Made by a program: the position numbers and the translations under genes | Source: Candidatus Mediterraneibacter colneyensis | GTDB taxonomy: Bacteria > Bacillota > Clostridia > Lachnospirales > Lachnospiraceae | NCBI GenBank assembly: GCA_019114745.1 | Contig: DXEY01000050.1 | Location: forward strand, 1-15,947 | DNA: 15,947 nt | Direction of reading: 5' to 3' | Shown: positions 6,302 to 14,384 of the stretch, in pieces | Layout: the number at the start of each line of letters is the position of its first letter | Numbering within the stretch: the first letter of the stretch is position 1 | Notes under the pieces: generated by a model | What the model was told of the DNA's origin: nothing | What the model saw: only the letters and a program-made list of their open reading frames with translations | The model's database searches: none

Positions 6302-7300
6302 TTATCTTATGATCCTTTCGTAATCAATCCCCGTATCCCGGCATATGGTACGGAACAGATCCGGCATCGGGGCAGTCAGCTCCCGCTCCGACAAGTCTGC
6401 GAGGGCTCCGGTACATTTTGGAAAGCAGAGCCTGTACGCGTGCAGGAACTGCGAGGACAGATTGTATTTCTTTTTGTACGCTTCATTTATGCGGCGGCTG
6501 CCATACTTGTAATCTCCGATGAGGGGATGTCCCCGGGAAGCCATATGCGCCCGGATCTGATGCGTCTTACCCGTGATCAGGTGGACTTCAAGGAGCGTGG
6601 CGCTGCCATTTGTGCTTACAGGCCGGTACTCCGTCTCGATCCTGGATGCGCCCGCTTCTGCCTCCGGATGGAGGCGGACTTTGTTCGTGCGGGAATCTTT
6701 CGTGAGATATCCGCTGATCCTCTCTGCCGTTTCTACTCTGCCGGACACCAGGCAGAGATAATATTTGCCAAGCGTACGCTCTTTAAACATAGCGCTGAGA
6801 TCCTGAAGGGCGGCAAGTGTCTTTCCGGCAGCTAATATACCGCTTGTATTGCGGTCGAGACGGTTGCACACAGAAGGGTGGAATGTCCGGAGTTCCTTCT
6901 CTGTGATCTGTCCGGTGTTCAGCAGATAGTCGGTGAGATATTCTACCATGGACACATCGTCTTTCGATGATTTCTGCGAGAGGATCCCGGCAGGCTTATT
7001 TATAAAGATTGTATGCCTGTCTTCATATATTATGTCAAGTTTGATCCGGCTGGCGCGCTCTGGAAGCGCCGACTCCTGTTTCGCAGAAAATTTTCCGACC
7101 GTTTCATCTGAAAGAAAAAGCCGCACGATATCTCCCTCTGAAAGCTTTTCCTGTCCGGAAGCCTTCTTTCCGTTCAGCGTGATATTTTTCTTGCGCATCA
7201 TCTTATAGAGGAAACTCTTCGGCGCCAGGTTCAGATACTTCCCGAGAAATTTGTCCAGGCGCTGCCCCGCCTCGTTAGAACGGATATTCAGTTCTTTCAT
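6302..7300 (-). CDS. RluA-family pseudouridine synthase (RluC/RluD type)
   Basis: This enzyme is predicted to isomerise uridine to pseudouridine in ribosomal RNA. The N-terminal ~60 residues are an S4 RNA-binding domain (RLDKFLGKYLNLAPKSFLYKMMRKKNI). The catalytic domain follows, with the active Asp149 in NRLDRNTSG (147-155), ILAAGK, and the late family motifs LITGKTHQIRAHM (241-253) and HPLIGDYKYG (258-267). Most family members have HRLD; this one has NRLD, a neutral-looking variation. At 332 residues it has the normal length of an S4-containing RluC/RluD protein. The exact rRNA target cannot be read from sequence. The ATG at 7298-7300 has GTGAGG about 11 bases upstream. It is 28 nt after the 192-residue gene and 2 nt before recU. 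Confidence 0.93.
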   Translation of the reverse strand: MKELNIRSNEAGQRLDKFLGKYLNLAPKSFLYKMMRKKNITLNGKKASGQEKLSEGDIVRLFLSDETVGKFSAKQESALPERASRIKLDIIYEDRHTIFINKPAGILSQKSSKDDVSMVEYLTDYLLNTGQITEKELRTFHPSVCNRLDRNTSGILAAGKTLAALQDLSAMFKERTLGKYYLCLVSGRVETAERISGYLTKDSRTNKVRLHPEAEAGASRIETEYRPVSTNGSATLLEVHLITGKTHQIRAHMASRGHPLIGDYKYGSRRINEAYKKKYNLSSQFLHAYRLCFPKCTGALADLSERELTAPMPDLFRTICRDTGIDYERIIR

Positions 7301-7328
7301 TGTGTTGCGAACCTCACTTACGTATGAT

Positions 7329-7907
7329 TTACATCGAAATATTCAGGATAAGATTCCTGACTGCCTCTTCTTTTTCTTTCGTATCTTCCTTCTCGATCTC
7401 CGCGATATGGTCGAGCCCCTCGACGCGGGAAAGGAAAGGCCTGTATTCGTTCAGGATGATAACCTTTATCCCTGTCAGTTGATTTGCGGTGAGCATCTTC
7501 TGGATATGCTCTCCAAGGTATTTCACATCAACCTTCCCAGAATGGGTATAGCCGTACAGATTATGCCCCGATATGGCGATGCAGTCCACCGGCATGATCT
7601 TCTCTTCGCTTGTGATGATCAGGTCGTAACAGACGGTCAGATGCGAGGTTTTTTCTCGGATCTCTTCTGCTGTTCTGATGTCGATGGAGCGATGGGGAAA
7701 TCTGGTGATCACTCCGACCAGTGCTTTGGCAGAGGGGAGACAGCCGAGGATGGCGACCACGGTAAGGAGATTCAGCCTTGTCCCGGTCTGGAAATACCCC
7801 AGCAGGAAGATCGCAATGACAATGCCGAAATAGAGAACCGTCCTCAGGATCTCCACTTTCTTTTTGTAATTCAGATATCCCGGCGTACCTTTTTGTATTC
7901 GCTTCAT
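7329..7907 (-). CDS. Conserved-looking membrane protein of unknown function (192 aa)
   Basis: I do not recognise a characterised family. After a basic start, two hydrophobic stretches at about residues 22-40 and 46-68 form a likely helical hairpin with both termini in the cytoplasm. A ~120-residue soluble C-terminal domain follows, alternating beta-like and helical stretches (HLTVCYDLIITS, MPVDCIAISGHNLYGYT, GIKVIILNEYRPFL) and ending in a Glu/Lys-rich helix. No nuclease, kinase or transporter motif is visible. The ATG overlaps the TGA of the dehydrogenase gene as ATGA (7904-7907), which indicates tight translational coupling. Good frame length, topology and coupling make this a real gene, and placement in an RNA-modification and DNA-repair operon gives only weak functional hints. 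Confidence 0.85.
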   Translation of the reverse strand: MKRIQKGTPGYLNYKKKVEILRTVLYFGIVIAIFLLGYFQTGTRLNLLTVVAILGCLPSAKALVGVITRFPHRSIDIRTAEEIREKTSHLTVCYDLIITSEEKIMPVDCIAISGHNLYGYTHSGKVDVKYLGEHIQKMLTANQLTGIKVIILNEYRPFLSRVEGLDHIAEIEKEDTKEKEEAVRNLILNISM

Positions 7908-8671
7908 TTTTTGAACATCTCCTCCAAAAGTATGATCAGACGGTGGGGGAACGCTTTCGTTCCGATCCGTACCGCCTTCATGGCGCAGCCGTAGACTGAC
8001 AGCTCCCTGCGGTTCCGGCTGTCCAGAAGTGCTTTTCGCACAACACGCGAGGGCTTTGCCAGCGTCAGCTTTTTCAACGGATCCGTGAGAGAGCCGGACA
8101 CATCAAAAAACTCGGTATCTACCGGGCCCGGGCATACGGCAGTCACGATGATGCCATAGGGCTTCAGCTCCGCATGGAGCGCCCTTGAGAGACTCAGGAC
8201 GTACGATTTCGCGGCGGCATACACTGCGAAAGACGGCTGGGGGCAAAATGCCGCTGCCGAAGCGATATTGATGATACGTCCGCCTTTCTTCATATATGGG
8301 AGGGTGAGCTGGATCATGCGGGTCAGCGCACGGCAGTTTAAGTCCACCATATCTGTCTGGAGCTTCTTTCCCTCGGCTGCAATGTCGCGGAATGTTCCGG
8401 ATTTTCCGAAACCCGCGGCATTGACGAGCATCCGCACCTCGGGCGAGAGAGTTTTCAGGGCGTTGTGATAATCACGGCAGATCTGCTTTTTTAACAGATC
8501 TCCGGCAAGGATCCGGATGGGCATCCCCATTTCCTGTCTCAGACCGTCCAGGCGTTCCTTTCGTCTGGCGATCACCCAGATCTCGTCCAGATCTTTGTAA
8601 AAATGTTCAATCTGGCGGACAAACTCTCTCCCGATCCCGGATGAGGCGCCCGTCACAACTGCAATTTTCAT
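7904..8671 (-). CDS. Short-chain dehydrogenase/reductase (SDR, classical type)
   Basis: This is a predicted NAD(P)-dependent oxidoreductase of unknown substrate. The Rossmann motif TGASSGIG (7-14), NAAG (84-87), and the catalytic Ser138, Tyr151 and Lys155 (YAAAK) are all present. So is the PGPVDTEF segment after the sixth strand. Two arginines after the second strand (ARRKERL, 35-41) suggest preference for NADPH. The 255 residues match classical SDR length; the C-terminal 50 residues are basic and moderately hydrophobic, as in the YqjQ/DltE-like subgroup. The ATG at 8669-8671 has GTGAGGA at good spacing, 9 nt after the ygiQ stop. It is coupled by ATGA to the downstream membrane protein, with which it may cooperate, though this is only inferred. 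Confidence 0.92.
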   Translation of the reverse strand: MKIAVVTGASSGIGREFVRQIEHFYKDLDEIWVIARRKERLDGLRQEMGMPIRILAGDLLKKQICRDYHNALKTLSPEVRMLVNAAGFGKSGTFRDIAAEGKKLQTDMVDLNCRALTRMIQLTLPYMKKGGRIINIASAAAFCPQPSFAVYAAAKSYVLSLSRALHAELKPYGIIVTAVCPGPVDTEFFDVSGSLTDPLKKLTLAKPSRVVRKALLDSRNRRELSVYGCAMKAVRIGTKAFPHRLIILLEEMFKK

Positions 8672-8680
8672 AGCATATCC

Positions 8681-10594
8681 TCACTTCTTTTTGTGAATGT
8701 TCCGTATCGTTTTCCGTTTCTTTTTCGAGCCATGTTTTGCGTCTATCCTGCCCGTTGACCTGTTCTGTCCGCTCTCTCTTCCGGTATGGCGTCCGTCCTT
8801 CTTTGGACGGATCAGGCATTTTGCTCCGTATCCGACAAGATCCATACGCCCTGCCCGCTGCAAAGCCTCATAGACCAGATCGTACAGCCGGGGATCCCGG
8901 TACTGGATCAGCGCTCTCTGCATCGCCTTTTCATGAGGGCTTTTGGGAATGTATACCTTCTGCATCGTGCGTGGATCAAGCCCTGTATAATACATACATG
9001 TGGACAGGGTGGAGGGCGTCGGATAGAAGTCCTGAACCTGTTCCGGCATATAGCCGAGATCCCTGCAGTATTCTGCCAGCTCTACCGCTTCCCTGAGGGT
9101 GGAACCCGGATGGGAAGACATCAGGTAAGGGACGAGATACTGTTTCTTTCCGATCCGGTCGTTCATCTGCCGGAACTGTTCTGTAAACGCCTCATATACT
9201 TTGTGTTCCGGTTTCCCCATCAGTTTCAGGACAGGATCTGCCACGTGCTCGGGAGCTACTTTCAACTGTCCGCTCACATGGTACTGGCACAGTTCCCGGA
9301 GAAAGTCGTTTTTCCGGTCTGCCAGAAGATAGTCGAACCGGATACCGGAACGGATAAATACTTTTTTTACTCCGGGTATATCCCTCAGCTTTTTCAGCAA
9401 AGACACGTAATCGCTGTGATCCGCATCAAGATTGGGACACGGTTTCGGGAAAAGGCACTGCCGGTTCTGGCAGACGCCCTTCTCCATCTGTTTCTGGCAG
9501 GAGACATGACGGAAATTCGCGGTCGGGCCTCCTACGTCGTGGATATATCCCTTGAAATCCTTCTCCTTTGTGACCGCCTCTGCCTCTTTTAATAGCGACT
9601 CGTGGCTGCGAACCTGTACGATGCGCCCCTGGTGAAATGTCAGGGCACAGAAACTGCATCCGCCGAAGCACCCTCTGTTGCTGATCAGGCTGAACCGGAT
9701 CTCCGCAATGGCAGGAACTCCGCCTTTTGCCTCACAGGAAGGATGATAAGTCCTCTGGTATGGGAGATCATAAACGTCGTCCATCTCCTGGACACTCAGC
9801 GGCTTAGAAGGAGGATTCTGTACGACAAAAAGATGCTCTGAGTAGGGCTCAGCCAGACGCTTTCCATTGAAAGCGTCTGTATTCAGATACTGGGTATAAA
9901 AACTTTCGGCATAAACCTTTTTATCATTTTTCAACTCTTCATAAGAAGGCAGATATTCGGCGTCATAGATCCGATCCCTGTCCCGCACTTTGACGACAGT
10001 GCCGTCAATATAAGTCAGTTCTTCCACAGGGATACCTGCGGCAAGCCCGTCGGCGATCTCGATGATGGAGCGCTCTCCCATCCCGTAAGAGATCATATCC
10101 GCGCCTGAGTCGAGCAGGATGGATCGCTTCAGGCGGTCAGACCAGTAGTCATAATGCGCCAATCTCCGCAGGCTGGCTTCGATCCCGCCCAGGATGACCG
10201 GTGTCTTTTTATACGTCTGGCGTATGAGGTTGCCATAGACAACACAGGCATAGTCAGGACGCATCCCCATCTCGCCGCCCGGCGTATAGGCGTCGGTCTT
10301 TCTCCTCTTTTTGGAGACACTGTAGTGATTGACCATGGAATCCATATTGCCGGCAGTGACGAGAAATCCCAGACGGGGTTCCCCGAATACCCGGATGCTC
10401 TCCTTGTCCCGCCAGTCCGGCTGGGAGATGATGCCGACGCGGTATCCGCGGGATTCGAGCAGACGGCTGATCACTGCATGTCCGAAAGACGGGTGATCAA
10501 CATATGCGTCACCGATCACATAGACAAAGTCGACCTCGTCCCATCCCCGGTCGTTCATTTCTTTCCGGCTGACCGGCAAAAAATCATGGCTCAT
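8681..10594 (-). CDS. ygiQ: YgiQ-family radical SAM protein
   Basis: This is a member of the YgiQ (UPF0313) radical SAM family, whose biochemical function is not established as far as I know. The N-terminal ~290 residues form the family-specific domain with an early Rossmann-like half (FVYVIGDAYVDHPSFGHAVI). The radical SAM centre follows with CFGGCSFC (C309, C313, C316) binding a 4Fe-4S cluster. A second cysteine set (C366, C375, C380, C386) could hold another cluster. The conserved C-terminal block VPYLMSSHPGS (488-498) and GYGAKCLIRP (588-597) are visible, then a ~40-residue very basic tail rich in Lys and Arg. The 637 residues fit the family. The ATG at 10592-10594 has GGGAGG seven bases upstream and overlaps the end of the HAD gene by 11 nt. 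Confidence 0.94.
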   Translation of the reverse strand: MSHDFLPVSRKEMNDRGWDEVDFVYVIGDAYVDHPSFGHAVISRLLESRGYRVGIISQPDWRDKESIRVFGEPRLGFLVTAGNMDSMVNHYSVSKKRRKTDAYTPGGEMGMRPDYACVVYGNLIRQTYKKTPVILGGIEASLRRLAHYDYWSDRLKRSILLDSGADMISYGMGERSIIEIADGLAAGIPVEELTYIDGTVVKVRDRDRIYDAEYLPSYEELKNDKKVYAESFYTQYLNTDAFNGKRLAEPYSEHLFVVQNPPSKPLSVQEMDDVYDLPYQRTYHPSCEAKGGVPAIAEIRFSLISNRGCFGGCSFCALTFHQGRIVQVRSHESLLKEAEAVTKEKDFKGYIHDVGGPTANFRHVSCQKQMEKGVCQNRQCLFPKPCPNLDADHSDYVSLLKKLRDIPGVKKVFIRSGIRFDYLLADRKNDFLRELCQYHVSGQLKVAPEHVADPVLKLMGKPEHKVYEAFTEQFRQMNDRIGKKQYLVPYLMSSHPGSTLREAVELAEYCRDLGYMPEQVQDFYPTPSTLSTCMYYTGLDPRTMQKVYIPKSPHEKAMQRALIQYRDPRLYDLVYEALQRAGRMDLVGYGAKCLIRPKKDGRHTGRESGQNRSTGRIDAKHGSKKKRKTIRNIHKKK

Positions 10595-11273
10595 CTACAT
10601 TCCTCCCGCATCTGAGATATGTATGGTTCTTAATATCGTAATAATCATGGATATAATAGTCTGCCAGGCGCTTCTTTTCCGTCTCATCCGGCCTGGAAAA
10701 CTCATCGTCTACGGCACACACTTCCATGCCTGCGTTTTTTCCGGCGCGGATCCCGTTTGGCACATCTTCAAATACAAGGCAATGCGCGGGATCTACCTGA
10801 AGGTCTTCCGCTACTTTCAGATATACGTCAGGAGCCGGTTTCCCGGCAGATACTTCGCAGGAAGTGCGTATGGACCGGAAATATTTTGTGAGTCCCTGTG
10901 CGTTGAGGGCAGCCTCGGCGATCTCCCGGTTGTTGCTGGTCGCGATCCCGAGAAGTACTCCTCTTCGCTTCATCTCTTTTAGAAAATCGAGAGCGCCCGG
11001 CTTTGGAAATACTTTCTCCGCATAGAGCTGTATGGTCATGTCGCGCCACTCGTCCATCACCTGCTCTGTGGTGCGCCCGTGCGCAGGAAACGTGTCTACA
11101 AAATACTGTGCGGTTTCCGTATAGCTCCTGCCTTCGATATCCTTGTGGAATGTATCCGGCGGGGTGAGATGGTATTTTTCCATATAGATCCGGTCTACCT
11201 CAGGCCAGATCCACATCGAGTCTACCAGTGACCCGTCCATATCAAATATTACTGCTTTTTTGTCTCTGAGCAT
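10584..11273 (-). CDS. HAD-superfamily phosphatase (beta-phosphoglucomutase-like subfamily)
   Basis: This is a predicted Mg-dependent phosphohydrolase or phosphomutase acting on a small phosphorylated metabolite. Motif I is DMDGSLVDS (11-19, nucleophile D11 and acid D13), motif II is TSN (S113), motif III has K145 in GKPAPDVY, and motif IV is FEDVPNGI (E169, D170). Residues ~18-90 form the small helical cap. The 229 residues are typical of the subfamily. The substrate cannot be told from sequence. The ATG at 11271-11273 overlaps the preceding pseudouridine synthase gene by 25 nt, with GAGG about 10 bases upstream. The end overlaps ygiQ by 11 nt and supplies ygiQ's ribosome binding site. Confidence 0.92.
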   Translation of the reverse strand: MLRDKKAVIFDMDGSLVDSMWIWPEVDRIYMEKYHLTPPDTFHKDIEGRSYTETAQYFVDTFPAHGRTTEQVMDEWRDMTIQLYAEKVFPKPGALDFLKEMKRRGVLLGIATSNNREIAEAALNAQGLTKYFRSIRTSCEVSAGKPAPDVYLKVAEDLQVDPAHCLVFEDVPNGIRAGKNAGMEVCAVDDEFSRPDETEKKRLADYYIHDYYDIKNHTYLRCGRNVDEP

Positions 11274-11977
11274 AATGCGTCTACCTCGTCTTGCGTAAGT
11301 TTCCGGTACTCTCCGGGTTTTAGTGTCTCATCGAGCGTAAGCGTTCCCATCTGCAGTCTTTTCAGGAAAATGACTTCTTTGCCCACTGCCTGGAACATAC
11401 GCTTTACCTGGTGAAACCTGCCTTCACGGATCGTCAGGAGAACTTCCGATATATCACCGGACTGTAAGATCTCAAGTTTTGCGGGAAGAGTCGGCGTGTC
11501 ATCGCCGATATCTGTGCCCTGCGCGAAACAGACGCCGTCCTCGTCCGTCACGCATCCTCTGACCCGCACAAAATAGACCTTGTCCACATGGCGTTTTGGG
11601 GAGAGCAGCCGGTGTGCAAGTTCTCCGTCATTGGTGATCAGAAGGAGCCCCTCGGTGTCTTTGTCGAGTCTCCCGACAGGGAAAAATTCCTCTTTTCCGG
11701 TCACGCCGCCGAGAAGGTCAAGGACGGTGCGTTCCTGCCTGTCGCGTGTGGCAGAGACGACGCCCTGGGGTTTATTCAGCATATAGTAACCGTATGTCTC
11801 ATAGACAACAGGACTGCCGCCAAACATGACGCTGTCCTCCGGAATGCTGATCTTTGTCTCGGGTGTCTGGATCACAGTTCCGTTGACTGTGACAGCTCCG
11901 TGCCGGATTTCTTTTTTTACCTGTCTCCTTGTGCCGAGCCCCATATCCGCAAGATATTTGTCTAACCGAAGTTTCAT
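11249..11977 (-). CDS. RsuA-family pseudouridine synthase
   Basis: This enzyme is predicted to make a single pseudouridine in ribosomal RNA (RsuA/RluB/RluE/RluF family). Residues ~1-50 are an S4 RNA-binding domain (RLDKYLADMGLGTRRQVKKE). The catalytic domain carries YMLNKPQGVVSAT (65-77), the active Asp105 in VGRLDKDTEGLLL (101-113), and the late family block EGRFHQVKRMF (185-195). The 242 residues match RsuA. I chose the ATG at 11975-11977, which gives the typical MKLRLDKYL start. It overlaps the methyltransferase stop as ATGA, indicating coupling. Longer in-frame starts at 11995 and 12079 would place extra unmatched residues inside the upstream gene. Confidence 0.93.
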   Translation of the reverse strand: MKLRLDKYLADMGLGTRRQVKKEIRHGAVTVNGTVIQTPETKISIPEDSVMFGGSPVVYETYGYYMLNKPQGVVSATRDRQERTVLDLLGGVTGKEEFFPVGRLDKDTEGLLLITNDGELAHRLLSPKRHVDKVYFVRVRGCVTDEDGVCFAQGTDIGDDTPTLPAKLEILQSGDISEVLLTIREGRFHQVKRMFQAVGKEVIFLKRLQMGTLTLDETLKPGEYRKLTQDEVDALCSETKKQ

Positions 11978-13383
11978 GCCGACATCCACCGCCATCCGGG
12001 AAGGTATTTGTTTTTCAGCATCTGACCGGACAGTTTGCCGAATCCGAGCGGATATCCGTCGACACAGACAAGATACCACCCCTTTTCCCCTTGAGATGTC
12101 AGATCCGCCACATCCAGCGTCTCCCCTTTCAGATATCTGACCACGCGCTCATCGGATACAGGTAAATCAATAATAAAGGGATATTCTTCTCTTTTCAGGT
12201 TCATGGCAAACGCCTGGCTGGGTTCAAACCGCTTCTTCTTTAATTCTCCGAGAAAAAGTCCTGTTCTCAGGAAACGGATTTTTTTCAGCTCCGGAAGCCC
12301 TTCCGGTATATAGTATACTTTTTCATTCCGGATATCGAATCTGGCAGGGTCAAAAGTGCGGTTTACATGCTGAAGAAATTCCTCCAGTTCATCCGGCAGC
12401 GCAGGTCTGCCTGCGGCGGTATAGTTCCTGCGGGCAGGAAAGGAAATCTCCCCTCCGTCTGTCTCCTGCCGTTCTCCTTTGCGCAGCAGCGCCAGGTAGT
12501 GTCCCTCTCCGCTCATGCGATGGGGGAAGATCCGCACTGTATGCCGCAGCCGTTCATCCCCTGACTCAGAGGCTTCCGGGATTCCCCCGGAAAAACCTTC
12601 GTACCCTTCCATCGGGCAGATTTCAAACTCCGGGTACTGTTTCAGGAGATATTCGATGGTCTGCTCATTTTCCTCCGGGGAAAATGTACATGTGGAATAA
12701 AGGAGCATTCCTCCCGGGCGCAGCATTTCCGCCGCCTGTGTGATGATGCTCTTCTGGATCTTTGAAAAAAATCCGGGGCCGTGCTCCTCCCAGGCGCGGA
12801 TCATCTTTTTGTCTTTGCGGAACATCCCTTCCCCGGAACACGGGGCGTCGATCAGGATCTTATCAAAATATTCGTGGAAACAGGTTGTCAGCTTTCCCGG
12901 TTCTTCACTGAGTACGAGCACATTGCCGATGCCGAAGAGTTCCAGGTTTTTCAGCAGGCCTTTCGCGCGGGAACTGCTCAGGTCATTGGCAGCCAGTACG
13001 CCCTCCCCCAGCAGCCTGGCGCCAAGTTCCGTCGCTTTTCCGCCGGGAGCGGCGCATACGTCCAGCACGCGGTCTCCGGGTTCAACCGGCAGTCGGTCTG
13101 CCGGAGTCATTGCACTCGGCTCCTGCAGGTAGTACAGTCCCGCAAAATAGTAGGGATGGCGTGCGGGATGAACAGATTCTCCGTCATAGTAGAATCCGTT
13201 CCGGATCCATGGGATCGGCTCTAATGGCCAGGGCGCGATCTTCAGGAAATCCTCCGTGGAAATCTTGGCTGTATTTACGCGCAGCCCATAATGGCGCGGC
13301 TCCTCGAAACAGCTCAGATAGTTTTCATATTCCGTTCCGAGCAGCTTCTTCATTCTATCTTCAAATGCTTCTGGCAGTTTCAT
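11974..13383 (-). CDS. NOL1/NOP2/Sun-family RNA cytosine-5 methyltransferase (RsmF-like)
   Basis: This enzyme is predicted to methylate C5 of a cytosine in ribosomal RNA using S-adenosylmethionine. The SAM-binding motif is DVCAAPGGKAT (108-118). The two catalytic cysteines of the family are in DAPCSGEGMF (C182) and STCTFSPEENE (C232). The C-terminal half (residues ~310-469) is the extra domain of YebU/RsmF-type proteins, ending in a PUA-like block (GWYLVCVDGYPLGFGK). The 469 residues fit that subfamily better than RsmB, because the N-terminal NusB-like domain is absent. The ATG at 13381-13383 has GGAGG seven bases upstream. It is the first gene of the eight-gene run and is preceded by the extended -10 promoter. 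Confidence 0.94.
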   Translation of the reverse strand: MKLPEAFEDRMKKLLGTEYENYLSCFEEPRHYGLRVNTAKISTEDFLKIAPWPLEPIPWIRNGFYYDGESVHPARHPYYFAGLYYLQEPSAMTPADRLPVEPGDRVLDVCAAPGGKATELGARLLGEGVLAANDLSSSRAKGLLKNLELFGIGNVLVLSEEPGKLTTCFHEYFDKILIDAPCSGEGMFRKDKKMIRAWEEHGPGFFSKIQKSIITQAAEMLRPGGMLLYSTCTFSPEENEQTIEYLLKQYPEFEICPMEGYEGFSGGIPEASESGDERLRHTVRIFPHRMSGEGHYLALLRKGERQETDGGEISFPARRNYTAAGRPALPDELEEFLQHVNRTFDPARFDIRNEKVYYIPEGLPELKKIRFLRTGLFLGELKKKRFEPSQAFAMNLKREEYPFIIDLPVSDERVVRYLKGETLDVADLTSQGEKGWYLVCVDGYPLGFGKLSGQMLKNKYLPGWRWMSA

Positions 13384-13404
13384 CTCTTTTCCTCCATAGT
13401 GGAT

Positions 13405-13413
13405 AGTATAACA
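13405..13413 (-). promoter_or_regulatory. Candidate extended -10 promoter for the RNA-modification operon
   Basis: On the minus strand TGTTATACT gives a TGn extension and a -10 box TATACT (5/6). I see no good -35 hexamer at 17 bases, which is acceptable for extended -10 promoters. The start would lie near 13398, leaving about 15 bases before the ATG, just enough for the GGAGG site. No intrinsic terminator is visible between the M23 peptidase stop and this promoter, so upstream readthrough is possible. Confidence 0.4.
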
Positions 13414-13450
13414 TGTTTTCTGACAGCTTAAAAGCCTTTGTCTTTCTTCT

Positions 13451-14332
13451 CTAATGCGCCTTGTACTGAATGCGCCGGTTTTCCACGTATTTCAGCGCCG
13501 GATATGGGTTGATGCTGACTTCCCCGTCATCAGAGGGCAGATAGATGCCTAAGTGCAGATGCACGGGGAACTTTCCGGTCGTCCCCTCAACGCTGCTGTA
13601 TCCCGTATCTCCCATAAAGCCAAGCAGATCCCCGGCTTTTACCTTGTCTCCTGTCTGAAGATCCGCGTAAGAATCCAGGTGCGCGTAATAGAAGTAGGCG
13701 CCTCGTTCCGTGCGGATACCGATCCGGTAGCCGCCCAGTTCCAGCCATCCCATATTCTGTACGGTTCCGTCTGTCATACTGACCACAGGAATGACTCCCC
13801 TCTCGTTGCGCGCAGGCATGATGTCGGTTCCTTCATGTCCGCGCTCTCCCTGGTATGAACGCTCATACATCCATGAGTTTTCAAAAGATACCTGATCCTT
13901 TCCACTGCCATTCCCAAGCCGTGCAACAGGAAAATAAACAAGATCATCCCAGACAGACTGACAGGCGGCAAAATAACTGCTCCAGCCCCCGGCTCTTTCC
14001 CATCGCCTGCGGTACCGGGTGATTTCCTCCGGTTCAAGAAAGAAAGAAGTATTGCCAAAATCACTCTCAAGCCAGTATACCGCAAGGTATTCCCCTGGAT
14101 CCTCCATTTTGTTGATTACCTTCTGGATCTCGTTATTTACGGGCTGTGCGCGAAAGCCTGCGGATTCGGCTATATTGCCGGATAAACGGCCTGACTCGCT
14201 TAAGTACCGGAGTTTTGGAATCCACAGAGCTGCAAAAAATATTAATGCGAACAGCGCGATATAATATCTGCCGATACGTTTCAACCGCAACACCTTTTTT
14301 CTTTTACTATATGTTCCCTTCATAAAGAACAT
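13451..14332 (-). CDS. Membrane-anchored M23 (LytM-type) zinc peptidase
   Basis: This is a predicted peptidoglycan endopeptidase held at the outer face of the membrane. A basic N-terminus (KGTYSKRKKVLRLKR) is followed by one membrane segment (about 23-39). A ~120-residue linker domain of unknown family follows (YWLESDFGNTSFFLEPEEI), then the M23 domain (~160-275). The zinc ligands H166 and D170 (HEGTD) and H260 (HLHLG), and the catalytic histidines H218 (YYAHLD) and H258, are all present, so it should be active. At 293 residues it resembles SpoIIQ in layout, but I cannot assign it to that family. Starts at 14332 and 14323 are both possible and neither has a good ribosome binding site. It is divergent from ylbJ with only 52 nt between the ATGs. 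Confidence 0.88.
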   Translation of the reverse strand: MFFMKGTYSKRKKVLRLKRIGRYYIALFALIFFAALWIPKLRYLSESGRLSGNIAESAGFRAQPVNNEIQKVINKMEDPGEYLAVYWLESDFGNTSFFLEPEEITRYRRRWERAGGWSSYFAACQSVWDDLVYFPVARLGNGSGKDQVSFENSWMYERSYQGERGHEGTDIMPARNERGVIPVVSMTDGTVQNMGWLELGGYRIGIRTERGAYFYYAHLDSYADLQTGDKVKAGDLLGFMGDTGYSSVEGTTGKFPVHLHLGIYLPSDDGEVSINPYPALKYVENRRIQYKAH

Positions 14333-14346
14333 GCGGGTGTCATATA
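14320..14346 (+). promoter_or_regulatory. Possible sigma-E-like promoter for ylbJ
   Basis: TCATAAA (14320-14326) and CATATA (14341-14346) are separated by 14 bases. This resembles the sigma-E pattern (ATATT-like -35, CATAnnnT-like -10) known from Bacillus, where ylbJ belongs to the mother-cell regulon. Matches are partial. The -35 element overlaps the start of the divergent peptidase gene. The predicted start near 14355 leaves about 30 bases before the ylbJ ATG. Confidence 0.3.
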
Positions 14347-14384
14347 CCTGAAATAACGAAGAAAACTACGAGCAGAGGGAGAAG

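Noticed and set aside
7251..7994. 247-codon open frame on the plus strand
   Set aside because: It spans antisense to three genes (pseudouridine synthase start, membrane protein, SDR end), with no motif or ribosome binding site.
8786..9592. 268-codon open frame on the plus strand
   Set aside because: It is antisense to ygiQ, and the translation is rich in Cys, His and Phe with no domain; it is a shadow of the real gene.
13451..14332. SpoIIQ assignment for the M23 peptidase
   Set aside because: The layout is similar, but the linker is not recognisable as SpoIIQ and spoIID is not adjacent.
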